Source: an uncultured Anaerolineaceae bacterium
GTDB lineage: Bacteria > Chloroflexota > Anaerolineae > Anaerolineales > Anaerolineaceae
Direction: 5' to 3'
DNA: 64,000 nucleotides
Assembly: GCA_937897615.1 (NCBI GenBank)
Contig: CALCNO010000032.1
Coordinates: forward strand, 130,949 to 194,948
The notes beneath the pieces are model-generated. The model did not search any database. It saw nothing but the letters and a program-made list of their open reading frames with translations, and had not been told where the DNA came from. Below, piece after piece: positions 38,804 to 47,721 of the stretch. Made by a program: the position numbers and the translations under genes. Position 1 is the stretch's first letter. Every line of letters starts with the position of its first letter.

Positions 38804-40543
38804 TTACCAGGAGGAAGAGCATCCCCAGCCAAATTGAGTGCAAAACCAGGAAACTACCTGATCGAGCAGCGATGGGTTGCTCTGGCGGCTCTCTGGCGTG
38901 GTACGCGGCGGCACCGGCGTGGTGATGGGAGCAGTGGTTTTGCTCTCTGGCATGCTGATAAAGCGCATACACGGCAGCACTTCTATGTCCATGCCGGTGC
39001 GGTCAACATCCCAGTTGCCTTCCAGGATGCGCATGGTCTTGCCATCGCTTGAAACCCCCACCACGTAGGCCACATGCCCGCAGCCTTCCCAATTGCCGCT
39101 GGCGCCGATGGTACACGGCCCCTTTGCCGGGATCTTGGAGACGCCGCCGCAGCCCGCCTCCGTTGAAGGCAGCCAGACAGCGATATCGCCGACCTTTGGC
39201 TGGGCGCGCACAACAATGCCCAGCGCAGCGCCGTTACTCTGAGCTTTTTCTACCCATTGATAGGCATTACCGCCGCCCCACTGGCAAACATCCGGGCGAT
39301 ATTTGCCCACGAACCAGGTGCACTGGCCTTCGTAGAGGTTGTTGGGGCCGGCCAGCTGCGCCCGGCAGGATTCGGGAGAATAGGAGGCTTCCACCGGGGG
39401 AGCCAGCGCTTCCAAGATGCGGGTGAGCAGCGGCTGGGCACCATCGGCCGGGCTGTACCCATCTCCCGGCAGGGGAGACCCTTGCGGAGCTGCGGTGGGT
39501 TGAGGGGCTTCGGTTGCAATTGCTTCGGTGGCCTGCGGTTGCGCAGCCGGGGGTGGTTCGGTGGGGTAGACCGGAATCTGCGGGCGCCAGGCGGGTTGGG
39601 TGTTGCCCGCGCCAGCAAGGATCAACTGGCCGGCCCCGTTGCTAACATCTGTAATACCAATGCCTGCCGGGCAAAAACCCGGGGCGTCGATCCCCACGCT
39701 GGTGCAGCTATCCCACTGCTCCCAGGCAAAGCGCTGCCCGGAAGGCGCCCAGGAGACATTGCTGCCCCCAAATAACTCTGCCTGCCACCTGCCGTAATCT
39801 CCCGCGGTGGTGCCGCCATAGCCGATGAGCACCACAGGCCCGCCCGGCGCGTAACCCAAAGCGCTCGTATCCATGATGACACTCAGGGTGCCGTCAGCGG
39901 AAACGGCGGGGCTGGACAGCGCATTGGAAGAAGGCATCATTCCGCTTTCAGCAGCGGGGCCAGCCACCATTTCGACGCTGCCGTTTGATTGCACTGCCCA
40001 CACCTGGGTGATCGCATCGCCGCGGCTCACCGCCAGGTAAAGAGTTCCGTTGGGCGCCCAGGCCATTTTGCCCAGGGGCTGCATGCCGCTTTCCAGATAC
40101 CAGAGAACACTGGCCTGCGTGCCATCCGCCTGGGCAACGATGATGGCGTTTTGGTCGCTGCTCACGTAGGCAATGCGGTATGCCTGCGGGTCCCACACGC
40201 CGCAACAAGCGTTGGGAATTTCGCGCATCACCTGTAAGTTGTAGGTGTCGATGATACGCAAAGAAACAGCACTGCCCTCATAGTGGGTGTAGAGCAGATA
40301 GCTTCCATCGGCAGACCAGGCCGGGGAGCTGTTCCCGCCGGCGGCATCCTGCGTGAGCGCAAGCGTAGAGGTAACTGCGCCATTTTCGATGCTTGCCAGA
40401 TAAATGTTGCCCAGAGACACATAGGCAAGATCAAAACGCGCTTCATCAGCGCTCTGTGCGGCCACAGAGCGGGGCAGCGCCAGCGCTGCCAGGGCAATGA
40501 CGGTGAATATTCGCAGCAGATTTCGCAGGAAGGGGGAGTTCAT
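38804..40543 (-). CDS. Secreted protein with beta-propeller-like region and CHAP amidase domain
   Basis: 579 residues. Signal peptide 1-30 (A-L-P-R-S-V-A-A-Q), near-copy of that in the M23 gene. Residues about 35-330 carry TolB/PD40-type blades (P-A-W-S-A-D-G-S-Y-L-L-Y). A Pro/Ala/Gln-rich linker (335-385) precedes a CHAP domain with C408 in G-Q-C-T-W-F-V and H490 in C-G-H-V-A-Y, the catalytic pair of cysteine amidases/endopeptidases. Extra cysteines (C-G-G, G-P-C, G-C-G-H, L-P-C) suggest disulfides. The C-terminus has W-F-C-T-Q-F-G-W-G-C. It likely cleaves peptidoglycan. Confidence 0.88.
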   Translation of the reverse strand: MNSPFLRNLLRIFTVIALAALALPRSVAAQSADEARFDLAYVSLGNIYLASIENGAVTSTLALTQDAAGGNSSPAWSADGSYLLYTHYEGSAVSLRIIDTYNLQVMREIPNACCGVWDPQAYRIAYVSSDQNAIIVAQADGTQASVLWYLESGMQPLGKMAWAPNGTLYLAVSRGDAITQVWAVQSNGSVEMVAGPAAESGMMPSSNALSSPAVSADGTLSVIMDTSALGYAPGGPVVLIGYGGTTAGDYGRWQAELFGGSNVSWAPSGQRFAWEQWDSCTSVGIDAPGFCPAGIGITDVSNGAGQLILAGAGNTQPAWRPQIPVYPTEPPPAAQPQATEAIATEAPQPTAAPQGSPLPGDGYSPADGAQPLLTRILEALAPPVEASYSPESCRAQLAGPNNLYEGQCTWFVGKYRPDVCQWGGGNAYQWVEKAQSNGAALGIVVRAQPKVGDIAVWLPSTEAGCGGVSKIPAKGPCTIGASGNWEGCGHVAYVVGVSSDGKTMRILEGNWDVDRTGMDIEVLPCMRFISMPESKTTAPITTPVPPRTTPESRQSNPSLLDQVVSWFCTQFGWGCSSSW

Positions 40544-40567
40544 AATTCATTATTGTAAACGAGATTG
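40541..40567 (-). repeat. Leader repeat, copy 2 (CHAP gene)
   Basis: CATAATTCATTATTG then TAAACGAGATT on the plus strand, differing from 38752-38778 by a single base. It ends at the same place relative to the start codon. Confidence 0.7.
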
Positions 40568-40698
40568 GTGCGGGCAGCGGGTGCCGCTCTCTTTCAACCG
40601 CTGTGCACATCAATTTTCGTGCCTTCTCAAATCCGATGAAAAATTCAAGAGGATTTCAGCTATAATACCGGTCAACTTACTCATATAAGGAGAGAACA

Positions 40699-40869
40699 AT
40701 GAAAATCAGCAAACCGAAGAACGTGACCTGGTGGATCTCAGTGATTCTGGGGGCTTTGGGTGTCTTGGGCACCGTCGTCTCCATCCCCGTGGTCAGTGGC
40801 CTGGCTTTCTGGTTCGTGGTTGCGGGTCTGGCGCTGCTGGCGCTGGGCTGCGCGATCAAGGGCCTGTAA
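40699..40869 (+). CDS. 56-residue two-helix membrane protein
   Basis: ATG at 40699 preceded by AAGGAGAG, stop TAA at 40867-40869. The product starts M-K-I-S-K-P-K-N-V-T-W-W, has two hydrophobic segments (about 11-29 and 34-50) joined by V-V-S-G, and ends C-A-I-K-G-L. A TATAAT box at 40661-40666 and a strong terminator at 40884 frame it as a single-gene unit. The size and layout resemble small membrane proteins of the superinfection-immunity/YrhK-like sort, but no family is claimed. The good ribosome site makes expression likely. Confidence 0.75.
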   Translation: MKISKPKNVTWWISVILGALGVLGTVVSIPVVSGLAFWFVVAGLALLALGCAIKGL

Positions 40870-40883
40870 GAAAAGGCTCTCCC

Positions 40884-40920
40884 TGCTGGACGACAGCCTA
40901 CGCTTCGTCCAGCATTTTTT
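40884..40920 (+). terminator. Terminator of the 56-residue protein gene
   Basis: TGCTGGACGA (40884-40893) pairs with TCGTCCAGCA (40905-40914), followed by six T. It also separates it from the convergent hydrolase gene. Confidence 0.9.
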
Positions 40921-40930
40921 ATTTAAGCGC

Positions 40931-41632
40931 CTATTCTTGCGGGGCATGCGCCCAGGCAAGGATGGGCTCGACCCACTCTTTAAGCGGCTGGAAGAGGATG
41001 CCGTGGCCGCTGCCGATGTACAGCTCGATCTCCTTTTCCTGCTCCAGACCGGTGCCGCGCGAGGCCTCAAAGAGCCTGGCGCACGAACCCGCCAGAGGGT
41101 CGCCGGCATCGTAGAGCGAGAGCACATTGCCGTGCAGGGTGATGTGCCGGGCCAGCAGATCATCCACGGTTGCCGGTGAGCAGATGGAGAGGACGGCATA
41201 ATTCACGCCGCGGTTCTCCACCAGGTGCGAAACGAGCAGCGCAATTCCCCCGCCTTTTGAGGCGCCCACTACGGTGATGTTGGCTTCCGGCACCCCCGCG
41301 GCAAGCAAGGTCTGTACCTGCCCGGCGACCTTTTCGGCGTACACCTGGCTGTCGGTATCTTTGGCGCGCTGCTCGCTGATAACAACGAACCCGGCCGCGC
41401 TGAACTTCTCCAGGATGGCGGCGTAATCGAAAGCACCATACTCCGTGCTCACTGCCGGCAGCCCCTGGTCTTCCACGATCTTTGGGTGCAGGTAGAGCAG
41501 GTACTGCGCAGAAGGGTCAATGGCCTGCGGAAAGGCGTACTCTGCAAGGTCAAATGAGTTTGCCCCCGCATGCCCGCAGGCGGCGAGCAGGAGCAAAGCG
41601 AACAGGGCAACTGCACAAAAGAGTCTCTTCAC
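40931..41632 (-). CDS. Lipoprotein alpha/beta hydrolase
   Basis: 233 residues. Lipobox L-L-L-A-A-C19-G. An alpha/beta-hydrolase core follows, with nucleophile elbow V-V-G-A-S125-K-G-G-G, an acid in Y-D175-A-G-D178 and H210 in G-S-G-H-G. G-A-S-K-G-G replaces the common G-x-S-x-G with Lys after Ser, as in some dienelactone-hydrolase-like and peptidase-S9-like secreted proteins. The substrate is unknown; the anchor places it on the outer face of the membrane. It is transcribed alone. Confidence 0.75.
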   Translation of the reverse strand: MKRLFCAVALFALLLLAACGHAGANSFDLAEYAFPQAIDPSAQYLLYLHPKIVEDQGLPAVSTEYGAFDYAAILEKFSAAGFVVISEQRAKDTDSQVYAEKVAGQVQTLLAAGVPEANITVVGASKGGGIALLVSHLVENRGVNYAVLSICSPATVDDLLARHITLHGNVLSLYDAGDPLAGSCARLFEASRGTGLEQEKEIELYIGSGHGILFQPLKEWVEPILAWAHAPQE

Positions 41633-41676
41633 AATAAACCTGGACGACCAAACGATAATCCTAGAAAATGAAAAGC

Positions 41677-41711
41677 AACTTAAAAGAGCCTTGCACCGGC
41701 TCTTTTAAGTT
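41677..41711. terminator. Long hairpin after the paralogous lipoprotein gene
   Basis: AACTTAAAAGAGCC (41677-41690) pairs perfectly with GGCTCTTTTAAGTT (41698-41711) around TTGCACC. It lies 22 bases beyond the minus-strand stop at 41733 and also just upstream of the hydrolase gene leader. Confidence 0.75.
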
Positions 41712-41732
41712 TTAATGATTCTCTTTTGAATG

Positions 41733-42581
41733 TCAATCCCCAACATTCAGGGATTGCATGAATTGATCGAGGCAGTTGATGGCAGGGGTGAAGTTGGCGG
41801 CGGCTTCGCCGTTAAGGCGCTCGATCATGGTGGTGTAATAGGTTGCCATGGCGCTCTCGTAATTGGGCGCATCCCAGGCCGGGGCGGCCAGGCCGTCGGG
41901 CGGCACCTCGGTGGAATTCCAGGTCTCCTGCAGCCAGGCCAGGTTCACCGGGAAGATGGCCGAGACCCAGTACTTGCCGTCGCTGGTGAGTGCCTGGTAG
42001 GTGTAAAAGAGTTCGTGGTTGTTCACCGGCGCATAGTACTGGGCGTATTCGGTGATGAAGCGCACGCCGCTGCCGTTCTGGAACGGTACATACCCCAGCT
42101 GCGCATGAAAGACCTGCGCGGCGTTGAAGAGCGGCAGCAGCGGGATGTTCTGCGGGTCGGCGGGCTGGGTGGCCAGCAGCGTTTGCATATCGCTGATGCG
42201 CCCGGCGATGGTATCGTTCATGGCGGCAAAATCCGGCGCGGGGTACACGCGCAGCACGGGTTCAAAGAACTTGTCAGAAAGCGGGTAACCGCTAAAGGTG
42301 ATCTTGCGGTGCTCTGGGTAGTATTCCTGCGGGCCGCTCATCTCGTCGTAGGGCACAGCCGGCTCGATCACACCTGATGGAACTACTGCCAGGCAGGAAG
42401 GCACCACCATGTAAACATTACCCAGATTGTACTCGGTGCCTTCAAAGGCCGGGGTGGCGGTGGGCACGTCTACAACGGGGGTTTCCGCCTGCGGAACCGG
42501 GGTGTTCCAGTTGATGGTAAAAGGCAGGCTGCATGAAACCAGCAGCAGGCACAGGCAGGCAAGGGCGAATAACCGTTTCAT
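41733..42581 (-). CDS. Lipoprotein, paralogue A of a tandem pair
   Basis: 282 residues. Signal L-L-L-V-S-C17-S. The mature protein aligns with the next gene: both have (A/Y)-Y/F-Y-P-E-H-R-(K/R)-I-T, G-Y-P-L near residue 100, Y-(V/L)-x-F-Q-N-G-S-G-V-R near 175 and K-Y-W-V-S-A-I-F-P-V-N. Cys in P-S-C-L-A-V and in I-N-C-L-D-Q-F match Cys positions in the paralogue and may pair. This lipoprotein family occurs in Chloroflexota but its role is not known to me. The order is tandem, both minus strand, with 113 bases between. Confidence 0.65.
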   Translation of the reverse strand: MKRLFALACLCLLLVSCSLPFTINWNTPVPQAETPVVDVPTATPAFEGTEYNLGNVYMVVPSCLAVVPSGVIEPAVPYDEMSGPQEYYPEHRKITFSGYPLSDKFFEPVLRVYPAPDFAAMNDTIAGRISDMQTLLATQPADPQNIPLLPLFNAAQVFHAQLGYVPFQNGSGVRFITEYAQYYAPVNNHELFYTYQALTSDGKYWVSAIFPVNLAWLQETWNSTEVPPDGLAAPAWDAPNYESAMATYYTTMIERLNGEAAANFTPAINCLDQFMQSLNVGD

Positions 42582-42694
42582 GGAAACCTCCAGTAGACCA
42601 TCGATTTGTCATTCTTATGATAACAAATAAACGCCGAGACGCGCCAAAAAGTTTCACTTTAATGAGACTTCGGCTGAAACGGAAAGACAGGGGG

Positions 42695-43564
42695 TTAGCG
42701 GGTGACGTTGATCGAGGTAACCAGGCTGTCCAGGCAGGCCAGGTCGGGCTTGAAGTAGTTGGCGGGGGTGTTATTCAGCAGTGTGGTCATCAGCGAGTAG
42801 TAATCCTGCATCTCGGCCGTATAGTTGGCGCTGGTGGGGGAGGGCGCCAGCATGCCGCCGTCGGGGGTGATGGTATCGTAGGGGTCGCGCTGCAGGTAAG
42901 CGGCGTTCACCGGGAAGATGGCCGAAACCCAGTATTTGGCGTCTGCGGTGATGCCGGAGAACGCGTAGACCATCTCCTGGTTGTTGATGGCAGTGGGCGC
43001 GGCGTTGAACTGGGTGAGGCTGCGCACACCGCTGCCGTTTTGGAAGGAGAGGTAAGTTACCTGCGCCTGAAAGATGCCCTTTCCGCTCGCCTGCGGCAGG
43101 AAGGGGATCGGCCCGTCAAGCTCAGTTGGGCGCTCCCCCGCCAGTTTGCTCAAGGCCTCGTAGGAGCTGGTGATGCTTGCATCCATTATCAGGTAATCCT
43201 GCAGCGGGAAAATGTAAATGATGGGTTTGCTGGCTTTTTCTGCCAGCGGGTAGCCGCGCAGCGTGATCCGGCGGTGCTCGGGGTAAAAGGCGGGGTCGCT
43301 GCCTTTGGCCTGCGCCGCCACGCTGGTGACCGCGGCGGTGGCGTTCAGGCAGGCCGGCATCACCAGTTGAACGCCGTCCAGGTCGTACACACCGTTGGGG
43401 GTAGCTGTGGCAGTGGGGGTGGGCGGCAGGGTGGGCTGCGGCGTAAAGGTGGCCGGGGCGGCTGTTGGCGCCAGGGTGGGGTTTTGCTCCGTTGATTGAG
43501 CAGCCGGCGCAGAGCAGGAAGTGAGTACCAGGCACAGGCAGGCCAGCAGCAGGGTCTTTTTCAT
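42695..43564 (-). CDS. Lipoprotein, paralogue B of a tandem pair
   Basis: 289 residues from the second of two adjacent ATG codons (43564 or 43567). Signal L-V-L-T-S-C17-S, followed by a long Thr/Pro/Ala linker (T-P-Q-P-T-L-P-P-T-P-T-A-T). The domain repeats the paralogue A landmarks F-Y-P-E-H-R-R-I-T-L-R-G-Y-P-L, S-F-Q-N-G-S-G-V-R-S-L and K-Y-W-V-S-A-I-F-P-V-N. The pair arose by tandem duplication. Cysteines at M-P-A-C-L and L-A-C-L-D correspond to those in A. Confidence 0.65.
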   Translation of the reverse strand: MKKTLLLACLCLVLTSCSAPAAQSTEQNPTLAPTAAPATFTPQPTLPPTPTATATPNGVYDLDGVQLVMPACLNATAAVTSVAAQAKGSDPAFYPEHRRITLRGYPLAEKASKPIIYIFPLQDYLIMDASITSSYEALSKLAGERPTELDGPIPFLPQASGKGIFQAQVTYLSFQNGSGVRSLTQFNAAPTAINNQEMVYAFSGITADAKYWVSAIFPVNAAYLQRDPYDTITPDGGMLAPSPTSANYTAEMQDYYSLMTTLLNNTPANYFKPDLACLDSLVTSINVTR

Positions 43565-43592
43565 CATATTCCTCTAGGGCAAATTGCGGGGG

Positions 43593-44324
43593 TCAGGCTT
43601 CGGCAACATTTTCCCAGGGGTAGATCTCGGTGCCGCGCGCAGCCTCGCGGATGGCGGGGTCGCTGGAATAATAGCCGCGCCGTTCTTCCGGGAGCAGTGT
43701 GGCGATCTGGCGCATGATGGTATGCCCCATCTCGTCCAGGTCATCACGGCTGGGGCGCCCGCCGCCGCTGCCGGTGAGGGGACCAAAGGGCGCGCCAAAG
43801 CGCACCGTTACCGGCACACGCCGGCCAAAACGCACCTTTTTGAAGAAATCCACCAGCCCGTCAATGCCCATTGGCAGAATGCGCGCATTGGTGCGCCAGG
43901 CCAGAAAGGCCGTTCCGGGGCGGGCGGGGCGCAGCACCTGGGCCCAACTGCCGCCTTCAGGGAAGATGCCCAGCACGCCGTTTTGCTTCAAAATGGATTC
44001 GGCGCCCTGCAGCGTCTCACGCGAGCCGGTGCCGCGGTAGGTGGGGATGACCCCAAAGAGTTTGGAGATCCAGCCCACGGCTTTGGGGCTGTTGGGGGTT
44101 TGCGAGCCGCCCACAAATTCCAGCGGCCACGGGGTGGTGTGAATGAGCGCCAGCGGGTCTAAAAAATGGAAGTGGTTGCCCACTACCAGCAGCGGGCCGC
44201 TGGCGGGCAGATTTTCTTTGCCTTCAATTGTGAAATCGGCCAGCACGCCGAACGCCGCAGCAATGCCAGTCTTGAGGATGCCGCGGACGAACCTGCGGCG
44301 CGGGTATTTGATCTCTTTGGCCAT
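43593..44324 (-). CDS. 1-acyl-sn-glycerol-3-phosphate acyltransferase-like (PlsC family)
   Basis: 243 residues from the ATG at 44324. H51-F-H-F-L-D56 is the HX4D catalytic motif and F-P-E-G-G (121-125) the substrate-binding motif III. G-W-I-S-K-L-F-G-V-I-P-T-Y-R-G lies between as motif II-like. One N-terminal helix anchors it to the membrane. These enzymes make phosphatidic acid or related lipids from acyl-CoA or acyl-ACP. The C-terminus is longer than minimal PlsC by about 40 residues. It stands between the lipoprotein pair and a transporter gene. Confidence 0.88.
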   Translation of the reverse strand: MAKEIKYPRRRFVRGILKTGIAAAFGVLADFTIEGKENLPASGPLLVVGNHFHFLDPLALIHTTPWPLEFVGGSQTPNSPKAVGWISKLFGVIPTYRGTGSRETLQGAESILKQNGVLGIFPEGGSWAQVLRPARPGTAFLAWRTNARILPMGIDGLVDFFKKVRFGRRVPVTVRFGAPFGPLTGSGGGRPSRDDLDEMGHTIMRQIATLLPEERRGYYSSDPAIREAARGTEIYPWENVAEA

Positions 44325-44344
44325 AGGCTCAATTATACCCAAGA

Positions 44345-44379
44345 TGCAAAAAAGAGCCGCCAGTTTTGGGCTGGCGGCT
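44345..44379 (-). terminator. Terminator of the UMF1-type transporter gene
   Basis: AGCCGCCAG (44355-44363) pairs with CTGGCGGCT (44371-44379). On the minus strand a run of six T follows. Confidence 0.85.
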
Positions 44380-44389
44380 GCTGGAGCAA

Positions 44390-45712
44390 TTAATCGAACT
44401 TGAGCGGGTCTTTGTGCGTCACCTTGCGTACGCGCAGCAGGAAGAACATGCCAATGAGCAGGAAGGCCACCACAGAGCCGATGGCCCAGTACATGGCGTT
44501 CATCTTGACCACGGCTTCAGTAAAGCCGTGCGCCGGGTTGCCGTACCAATCGATCATGGCGGCGTACACGGAGCCGAACACCAGCGGGCCGACAAAAGTG
44601 GAGGTGCGGCCAGCCACGGAAAGGAAGCCGTAGAACTCGGCGGTCTTTTCGTGCGGAGAGAGCTGGCTGACCATGGTGCGGCTGACGGCCTGCACTGCGG
44701 AGAGCGAGAAGCCAGCCAGGGCGCCTACGAGATAGAAAATGGTCTTAGACTGGGTGAAGAACAGGATCGAAACCACCAGCATGAGCATGATCAGCGCCCA
44801 CAGGATGGCCTGTTTGCTGCTGTACTTTTGCGAGATCCAGCCGCCCAGGAAGGCGCCACCGGCACCGGCGATCTGCAGGATGATGATGAGGACAATCAGT
44901 TCCGAGGTCTGGAAGCCGAAGAGAATGGCAGCGATGATGGAAGCGTTGTCCATCAGCATCATAATGCCGTCGTTATAGATGAGGAAGGCGATGGCGTACT
45001 TGATGAATTCCTTGTAGCGTTTGACATCGCGGAAGGTCTCGCCCAATTTCTTGAAAGCGTGCGAGAAGGTGGATTCGCCAGCGGCCAGTTTTTCAGGCTC
45101 GTTGATCTGCTTGACGTTGAGGAACACGGGGATGGAGCTGAGGGCGAAGAACAGCGCGGTGATGAGGAAGGAGATGCGCACCATCAGCGTGCCGCCGATG
45201 AGCTGGATGGGGATGAGCACGATCACCAGCGCCAGGATGCCGCCCAGCATGCCCATGGCCCAGCCGTTGCCGGAGACCTTGTTGATCGTCTCGGGGGTAG
45301 ATACATCCACCAACAGCGCATCATAAAAAACCTGTGAGGCGCGGTAACCGATCTCGGCCAGGATGAAGAAGACCATGCCCATCACCACATCGCCCTTCTG
45401 CACAAAGAAGAGCAGGGCGGTAAAGACCACCGAGATGGCGGTGAAAATGAAGAGCAGTTTTTTCTTGGCGCGCGAGAAATCGGCGATGGTACCCAGCACG
45501 GGCGAGACCACCGCCACCAGGATGGCCGCAATGCCCACTGCCAGGTTCCACAGCGAGGGGCCTTTGATGTGGTCAACGACCACGGAAGAGAAATAAACGG
45601 AAAAGACCGCCAGCAGGATCACGGAGGCGTATGCGGAATTGCCGAAGTCGTAGAAGTACCACGACCAGCGCGTACGGCGAACAGACTTATCAATTGCAGT
45701 GGATTGGGCCAT
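44390..45712 (-). CDS. MFS transporter of the UMF1 type
   Basis: 440 residues with 12 helices. W-S-W-Y-F-Y-D-F-G-N-S-A-Y-A-S at the N-terminus is the UMF1 (Atg22-like) signature, and P-V-L-G-T-I-A-D-F-S-R-A-K-K provides the MFS loop 2-3 motif. The second half has L-S-A-V-Q-A-V-S-R-T-M-V-S-Q-L-S-P. UMF1 proteins are proposed exporters of amino acids or other small molecules. The ATG is preceded by GGAGCG. It is a single-gene unit with its own terminator. Confidence 0.9.
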   Translation of the reverse strand: MAQSTAIDKSVRRTRWSWYFYDFGNSAYASVILLAVFSVYFSSVVVDHIKGPSLWNLAVGIAAILVAVVSPVLGTIADFSRAKKKLLFIFTAISVVFTALLFFVQKGDVVMGMVFFILAEIGYRASQVFYDALLVDVSTPETINKVSGNGWAMGMLGGILALVIVLIPIQLIGGTLMVRISFLITALFFALSSIPVFLNVKQINEPEKLAAGESTFSHAFKKLGETFRDVKRYKEFIKYAIAFLIYNDGIMMLMDNASIIAAILFGFQTSELIVLIIILQIAGAGGAFLGGWISQKYSSKQAILWALIMLMLVVSILFFTQSKTIFYLVGALAGFSLSAVQAVSRTMVSQLSPHEKTAEFYGFLSVAGRTSTFVGPLVFGSVYAAMIDWYGNPAHGFTEAVVKMNAMYWAIGSVVAFLLIGMFFLLRVRKVTHKDPLKFD

Positions 45713-45873
45713 AGGAACGCTCCAGATGTGAGATGGGTGGTAGGGGGATAAAAAAATTCTACCACAACAGAATAATTAACCCTCGACCAGCGATAAGGTT
45801 ACTCAACGCAGGTGGTTTTTGCATGTGCCAAAATATACATAACTTGGGTAAAATTGCGGCAAGGGAGCAATCT

Positions 45874-46791
45874 ATGCCAGTCCCATTTTGGAAGACCGAG
45901 TTCTTTGGTACGGCAATGAGCTATCTCATCAGCCAGATGCCCCCCAGGGTGGGCTATCGGCTGGCAGATATGATCGCACATGTGGCCGCCAATGATGTGA
46001 TGAGTCCTGGCCATCGCGCCATGCGCGTCAATCAATGGGTGGTACACGGCGGCCAGGCCAGCCCGCGCAAACTGCGCCAGGTGGTGCGGCAGGTGTACTA
46101 CAACCAGGGGCGCGCCATCTATGATTTTTACCATTATCTCAATCATCCCGAGGATGTGCAGCGCCTGGTGAGCATGACGCCGGAATTTACGCGCGTGCTG
46201 GAAGAGACAAAGCAGCAAAAGCAGGGAACCTTGCTGCTCATGCCGCACCTCACCGGCTTCAACCTGGGAGGGCTGCTGCCGCCCATGCTGGGGTATCGCA
46301 TCCTCACCCTTTCTTACCCCAACCCCACGCGCGGCTACCGTTTGCAGAACAAATTCCGCTCTGACCGCGGCCTTGAGGTGGAGCCGATGTCGGCGTCTTC
46401 CTGGCAGCATGCGCGCGAGCGTTTGCAGCAGGGCGGCATTGTGCTCACCGGCGTAGACCGCCCGCTTGCCGACCCCAGTTATGCCCCGCGCTTTTTTGGG
46501 CGGCCTTCGGCGCTGCCGGTGGCCTACATGCAGCTGGCGCTGCATACCAACGCCCGCGTGTTTGTCATCGCCTTTCGCACCAACCCCGACCGCACCTGTG
46601 AGCTGCTCACCTCCCCGCAGGTGGAGCTGGAGCGGCGCGCGGACCCCCACGAAGAGATGCTGGTGAACACCGAAAAAGTGCTGCTGGAGGTGGAGAAATT
46701 CATCCTGCAGGACCCCACCCAGTGGGTGATGTTCTTTCCGGTCTGGCCGGGGGCCGATGCCGAGCTGCCGGCAAAGTTCAGGGTGAAATGA
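45874..46791 (+). CDS. LpxL/HtrB-like lysophospholipid acyltransferase-fold protein
   Basis: 305 residues from the ATG at 45874 (AAGGGAG upstream). Shape and landmarks of the LABLAT/PatA family: V-x-x-V-Y-Y-N-Q-G-R-A-I-Y-D-F, M-P-H125-L-T-G-F-N130, then S-Y-P-N-P-T-R-G-Y and the late T-x-P-Q-V/E-L-E-R. The catalytic HX4D/E is HX4N here, an unusual loss of the acid. As a Chloroflexota cell would lack LPS, the acceptor may be a glycolipid such as a phosphatidylinositol-mannoside-like lipid (inference). Its stop overlaps the start of a secreted esterase by four bases. Confidence 0.7.
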   Translation: MPVPFWKTEFFGTAMSYLISQMPPRVGYRLADMIAHVAANDVMSPGHRAMRVNQWVVHGGQASPRKLRQVVRQVYYNQGRAIYDFYHYLNHPEDVQRLVSMTPEFTRVLEETKQQKQGTLLLMPHLTGFNLGGLLPPMLGYRILTLSYPNPTRGYRLQNKFRSDRGLEVEPMSASSWQHARERLQQGGIVLTGVDRPLADPSYAPRFFGRPSALPVAYMQLALHTNARVFVIAFRTNPDRTCELLTSPQVELERRADPHEEMLVNTEKVLLEVEKFILQDPTQWVMFFPVWPGADAELPAKFRVK

Positions 46792-47654
46792 GATCGAAAT
46801 TACACTCCCCGCTCGCTGCATTTGCACTGCTGGCACTGGCTGCGGCCTGTATCCCGTTTGCGCCGGCTGCCACCACCGCGCCAACAGCCGATGCCACCGC
46901 TGCGCCGGCTGCCACCCCAACCCCGCTGCCCACCGCCACGCCGGCTGGCTGCACGGAGACTTCCGGGCACATTGAGCGTGTGCCGGTTCCTTCCGCGCTG
47001 CTGGAGGGAACGTTGTGGGTCTCGGTGTACACGCCGCCGTGCTATTCGGCGCAGCCGGAAACCCCCTACCCGGTGCTCTACCTGCTGCACGGGCAAACTC
47101 AGGATGACTCGCTTTGGCCGGGCATGGGCTTGCAGGCCATTGTGGACGAGGCCATCGTTGCGGGGCAAACACCTTTTCTCATCGTCATGCCGTTTGAAGA
47201 GCGCAACTTTGATGCGGTGGGCGATTCCAAATTCCCGGCTGCGGTGATGCAGGAATTGCTGCCCTGGGTGGAAGCCAATTATCCCGTTTGTACTGAGCGT
47301 GCCTGCCGCGCCATTGGCGGCATCAGCCGCGGCGGCGGCTGGGCAGTGCACATTGCCCTGCGCAACTTTGAGACCTTTGGCACCGTCGGCGCGCACTCAA
47401 TGGGCCTGATGCCCGGCGACTGGTGGTACGTGGGGCACCTGCTGGAAACACATACTGCCTCAGAGTTCCCGCGCATCTACATGGATCGCGGCGAGAACGA
47501 TTATCTGGCAGAGGATATTGACCTGTTCGAGAGCGCCCTCACCAATGGCGGCATTGCCCATGAATTTCACCTGTGGCCGGGGCAGCACGAGCTGGCCTAC
47601 TGGCAGGCGCACATCGCCGATTACCTGCACTGGTACATGCAGGGCTGGCAGTGA
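46788..47654 (+). CDS. Lipoprotein esterase (esterase D/FrsA-like)
   Basis: 288 residues. The ATG overlaps the upstream TGA in ATGA, implying translational coupling to the acyltransferase. Lipobox L-A-A-A-C21, then an Ala/Thr/Pro-rich linker to about 53. The hydrolase domain has Y-L-L-H-G-Q near 100 (oxyanion hole), G-G-I-S180-R-G-G-G-W, acid in G-E-N-D238 and H267 in G-Q-H-E-L-A-Y-W, as in the putative-esterase (Esterase D) family of extracellular enzymes. It may remove acyl groups that the neighbour adds, or act on polysaccharides. Confidence 0.8.
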   Translation: MRSKLHSPLAAFALLALAAACIPFAPAATTAPTADATAAPAATPTPLPTATPAGCTETSGHIERVPVPSALLEGTLWVSVYTPPCYSAQPETPYPVLYLLHGQTQDDSLWPGMGLQAIVDEAIVAGQTPFLIVMPFEERNFDAVGDSKFPAAVMQELLPWVEANYPVCTERACRAIGGISRGGGWAVHIALRNFETFGTVGAHSMGLMPGDWWYVGHLLETHTASEFPRIYMDRGENDYLAEDIDLFESALTNGGIAHEFHLWPGQHELAYWQAHIADYLHWYMQGWQ

Positions 47655-47721
47655 CGCTGCTGATATAATTTTCATAACCGGCGCACTGCCGGAATACCAA
47701 CCTGAGACCAAAGGACATTCC

